DNA of 15,504 nt from CAZFBR01 sp035353495 [NCBI: uncultured bacterium] (lineage in GTDB: Bacteria > DAOPZR01): positions 1-15,504 of the forward strand of contig CAZFBR010000060.1 of NCBI GenBank assembly GCA_964517215.1, in the 5' to 3' direction. The position numbers and the translations under genes were made by a program. The notes below the pieces were generated by a model. It worked only from the letters and a program-made list of their open reading frames with translations, ran no database searches and had not been told where the DNA came from. Of this stretch, positions 13,536 to 15,504 are shown one piece after another (the stretch's first letter is position 1; the number at the start of each line of letters is the position of its first letter).

Positions 13536-14180
13536 GTGACGGAACGGCGGGTATGGGAGCAGCTGGCGCAGGAACTGGGCTTCACGTTCAAGGAGGGACT
13601 GCGCGCGTATCTTGAATCGGACGCCGTGCGCCGGCTTGAGGCGGACGGCAGCGACCCGCAGCAGGCGCAGGCGCTGGCCCAGCTGCGGACGCTGCTGGAC
13701 AATCCGCTGCTGGGCGGAGTGGTGAACCGGTTCTGTTTCGGCGCAGTGACCGGACACTACCGCGGGCATGAGTGCACGCTCTACCATGGCGCGCAGAGCA
13801 CGAATGCGCACAGCAGCAGCGAATCGGTGCATATCGGCCTGCTGTTCAGCCGGCCGGTGCGCCAGGGGATGCTGCTGGCGCCCGAAACCTTTTTCGCCCG
13901 GGTCGGTCGTGCCCTGTTCCGCACCCAGGACCTGGCCACGGGCAATGCGGAACTGGACCGGCTGGTTGTGGTCAAGGCGCAGGAGGAAGCGCCGGTGCGG
14001 GTGCTGCTGGCCGACCGCCGGGTGCAGGCGGCGCTGCTGGCCCTGTTCGGCGATGGCGGCGATTGGAAGATTACCGACGAAGGGATCCGCTGGCGGCGCA
14101 GCGGCGGCACGCTGGCCGCCGCGGAAGCGCTGCCGCTGCTGGAACGCATGGCGGCCGTGGCCGAGGCCATGGGGCGCTGA
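13536..14180 (+). CDS. Soluble protein of unknown function
   Basis: The protein (214 residues from GTG 13536) has no signal peptide or membrane segment. It opens with an amphipathic helix region (RRVWEQLAQELGFTFKEGL) and a helix with LLDNPLLGGVVNRF. A strand-rich core follows (GHYRGHECTLYHGA, VHIGLLFSRPV) and then a motif TGNAELDRLVVVKAQ with VRVLLADRRVQAALLALF. The latter recalls a recurring pattern in uncharacterised bacterial proteins (TGDxxFDxxFxV, then LL...RxxLLxL), but I cannot name the family. The start is uncertain: GTG 13503 gives 11 more Arg-rich residues but would overlap the -35 box of the divergent lipoprotein promoter, and neither GTG has a clear Shine-Dalgarno (GGAAAGG is about 12 bases before 13536). 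It probably heads the run leading into the solute-binding genes. Confidence 0.72.
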   Translation: MTERRVWEQLAQELGFTFKEGLRAYLESDAVRRLEADGSDPQQAQALAQLRTLLDNPLLGGVVNRFCFGAVTGHYRGHECTLYHGAQSTNAHSSSESVHIGLLFSRPVRQGMLLAPETFFARVGRALFRTQDLATGNAELDRLVVVKAQEEAPVRVLLADRRVQAALLALFGDGGDWKITDEGIRWRRSGGTLAAAEALPLLERMAAVAEAMGR

Positions 14181-14254
14181 CGGCAATGAACCGGAGCGCT
14201 GACCGGCGGTACTCTGTGCCGGCGGCGCAGACCAATGGATGGGAGTGGCGCGCA

Positions 14255-15235
14255 ATGAAACGGATGATCATGGTGGTGATGGCACTGTCGCTGGCGGCGT
14301 GCGCCGGGGTGCAGACCGGCGAGCGGACGGCGGGCGCGCCGGCCATTGTCCTGGGGATGGTGGCGAAGAGCGCCGACAACCCGGTCTTTGTGGCTGCCCG
14401 CACGGGTGCGGAAGACGCCGCCCGGGTTTGGGCCGAACGGCGGGGACGCACGATCCGGATCGACTGGCGTACCCCGCCGACGGAGAATGCCGCCGCCCAG
14501 GCGGCGGCGGTCGAGGCCCTGACGGTGGCGAAGGCCGACGGAATCCTGGTCAGCTGCAGTGATGAGGGGGCGCTGACCCCGCGCATCGATGCGGCGGCGG
14601 CGAACGGCATTCCGGTCGCCTGCTTCGATGCTGATGCGCCGGGCAGCCGGCGGTTCGCTTTTGTCGGGATCGACAACCGGGCGGCGGGTGCAGAACTGGC
14701 GCGGCAGCTGGTCCGGGCCATGGACGGTGCGGGAGTGGTCGCGGTGCTGGGGGGCAACCGCACGGCCCCGAACCTGCAGGAACGCATTGCGGGCGTCCGG
14801 GAGGAACTGGGGCGGTATCCGCGCATGGCGGTCGCTGACGTGTACTACCATGTGGAAACGCCCGCGGCGGCCGCCGCGACCTTCATGGCCGAGCAGCGCG
14901 CGCATCCGGAGATCGAGGGCTGGATCATGGCGGGCGGCTGGGCATTGTTCGCTGGCGCGCCGGTCAGGCTGCCGGGCAACGACAAGGTCGTGGCCATGGA
15001 TGCGCTGCCGGAGCAGCTGGACGCGCTGGCCAGCGGGCGGGTGCAGGCGCTGGTGGCGCAGGACTGTTACCAGTGGGGCTACCGGGGTGTTGAGCTGCTG
15101 CTGGCCCTGATTCTCGACGGTGAATTGCCGGACCGGGCACGCGAAATGGCGACGACGCACACGGTGACCCGGGACAATCTTGAGCAATTCCGCGGGCAAT
15201 GGCAGCAGTGGCTGCGGACGGGAGCGGCGCAATGA
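14255..15235 (+). CDS. Sugar-type ABC transporter substrate-binding lipoprotein
   Basis: The 326-residue product belongs to the ribose-binding/LacI-like periplasmic fold (Peripla_BP_4). Residues 1-16 are a signal with lipobox LAAC, so it is tethered rather than free. The order of elements is standard: first strand LGMVAKSADNPVFVAARTGAEDAA, then VEALTVAKADGILVSCSD, AANGIPVACFDADAPGS, FVGIDNRAAGAELARQLV, VVAVLGGNRTAPNLQERIAGVREEL, and KVVAMDALPEQLDALASGRVQALVAQDCYQWGYRGVELL. In relatives the Asp/Arg positions after PV and in the LGG block contact the sugar; here D (FDAD) and N/R (NRTAPNLQERI) are candidates. ATG 14255 follows GGGAG by nine bases; an in-frame ATG at 14186 would hide the signal. 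Its stop overlaps the next start (ATGA). No permease or ATPase gene is in the window. Confidence 0.9.
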   Translation: MKRMIMVVMALSLAACAGVQTGERTAGAPAIVLGMVAKSADNPVFVAARTGAEDAARVWAERRGRTIRIDWRTPPTENAAAQAAAVEALTVAKADGILVSCSDEGALTPRIDAAAANGIPVACFDADAPGSRRFAFVGIDNRAAGAELARQLVRAMDGAGVVAVLGGNRTAPNLQERIAGVREELGRYPRMAVADVYYHVETPAAAAATFMAEQRAHPEIEGWIMAGGWALFAGAPVRLPGNDKVVAMDALPEQLDALASGRVQALVAQDCYQWGYRGVELLLALILDGELPDRAREMATTHTVTRDNLEQFRGQWQQWLRTGAAQ

Positions 15236-15504
15236 AGCAATTGGCGACAGCAATTATCCTGGGTGGTGCGCTGCTGGTCGCGGGGTGCGCCGCCACGGCC
15301 CCGGCCGAGGCCCCGGTGATACCGGCGGACGGCTTCCGGCTCATCACGGAGGAGAACCCGCCGCTCAATTACACGGTAAACGGCGAATTGTCCGGCCATG
15401 CGGTGGCGGTGGCCGCGGCCATTCAGCAGGCGCTGGGCTGGCAGCAGCCGGTAGCGGTCCTCCCCTGGGCGGACGGCTACCGGCTGGCGCTGACGCAGCC
15501 CGGG
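15232..15504 (+). CDS. Amino-acid-type (family 3) solute-binding lipoprotein, 3' truncated
   Basis: Only the first 91 codons are present; the reading frame is open to the window edge. Residues 1-19 form a signal with lipobox LVAGC (Cys19). The mature part starts like family 3 solute-binding proteins (PF00497): FRLITEENPPLNYTVNGELSG (about 36-56), a helix with AVAVAAAIQQALG, then VAVLPWADGYRLALTQPG, matching the common PWxRAYRLA segment. The ATG overlaps the stop of the sugar-binding gene by four bases, so the two are translated together. It could be a free-standing receptor, the binding component of an uptake system encoded downstream, or the sensor input of a signalling protein; the missing end would decide. 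Confidence 0.82.
   Translation, partial: MKQLATAIILGGALLVAGCAATAPAEAPVIPADGFRLITEENPPLNYTVNGELSGHAVAVAAAIQQALGWQQPVAVLPWADGYRLALTQPG

Noticed and set aside
13781-15253. Minus-strand open frame opposite the solute-binding genes
   Set aside because: No start context or domain; the plus strand encodes well-supported binding proteins.
1-15504. CRISPR array, tRNA, rRNA or insertion sequence
   Set aside because: No regularly spaced repeats, cloverleaf, rRNA-like stretch or transposase-like protein seen on either strand.

Overview
The window comes from a GC-rich bacterium with an outer-membrane type of lifestyle. Seven of the sixteen genes begin with a short hydrophobic segment ending in a lipobox cysteine. 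No rRNA, tRNA, insertion sequence, phage gene or CRISPR array is visible, and nothing fixes the phylum. DUF4349, GYF-plus-zinc, kelch-propeller and CPA2/TrkA-C proteins occur together in several deep-branching Gram-negative groups, so the taxonomic guess stays open.

Layout. 3-2158 (+): a lipoprotein acetolactate decarboxylase overlaps by one base with an SH3/NlpC-P60 peptidoglycan endopeptidase lipoprotein. 2397-3862 (-): a DUF4349 lipoprotein is coupled (TAATG) to a small GYF-domain, zinc-finger, single-pass membrane protein. 4018-4473 (+): a four-helix membrane protein. 4525-5268 (-): a YcdX-type PHP phosphoesterase. 5375-6286 (+): an unrecognised lipoprotein. 6355-8796 (+): two tandem membrane-anchored six-blade kelch propellers. 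8892-10940 (+): a CPA2 cation:proton antiporter with a TrkA-C domain. 10994-12511 (+): a protein of a DUF885-like metallopeptidase family whose zinc site has been lost. 12579-13001 (+): an NTF2/SnoaL-like protein. 13005-13478 (-): a small lipoprotein. 13536-14180 (+): a soluble protein of unknown function. 14255-15504 (+): two overlapping solute-binding lipoproteins, one sugar type and one amino-acid type; the second runs off the window.

The genes do not form one pathway. The theme is the cell envelope: peptidoglycan processing, lipoproteins, membrane-tethered propellers, ion exchange and solute capture. The most interesting signal is regulatory. Four genes (starts at 5375, 8892, 10994 and, on the minus strand, 13478) share a near-identical arrangement: a TTGACG-like box, a 17-18 base spacer, the octamer GCTA(A/T)NCT, exactly six bases, then ATG. 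This predicts leaderless mRNAs beginning at the start codon. Other genes (4018, 6355, 12579, and the minus-strand genes at 3862 and 5268) have ordinary Shine-Dalgarno leaders, so both modes appear to coexist. The second notable signal is the pseudo-peptidase with a long lysine/arginine-rich N-terminal tail.
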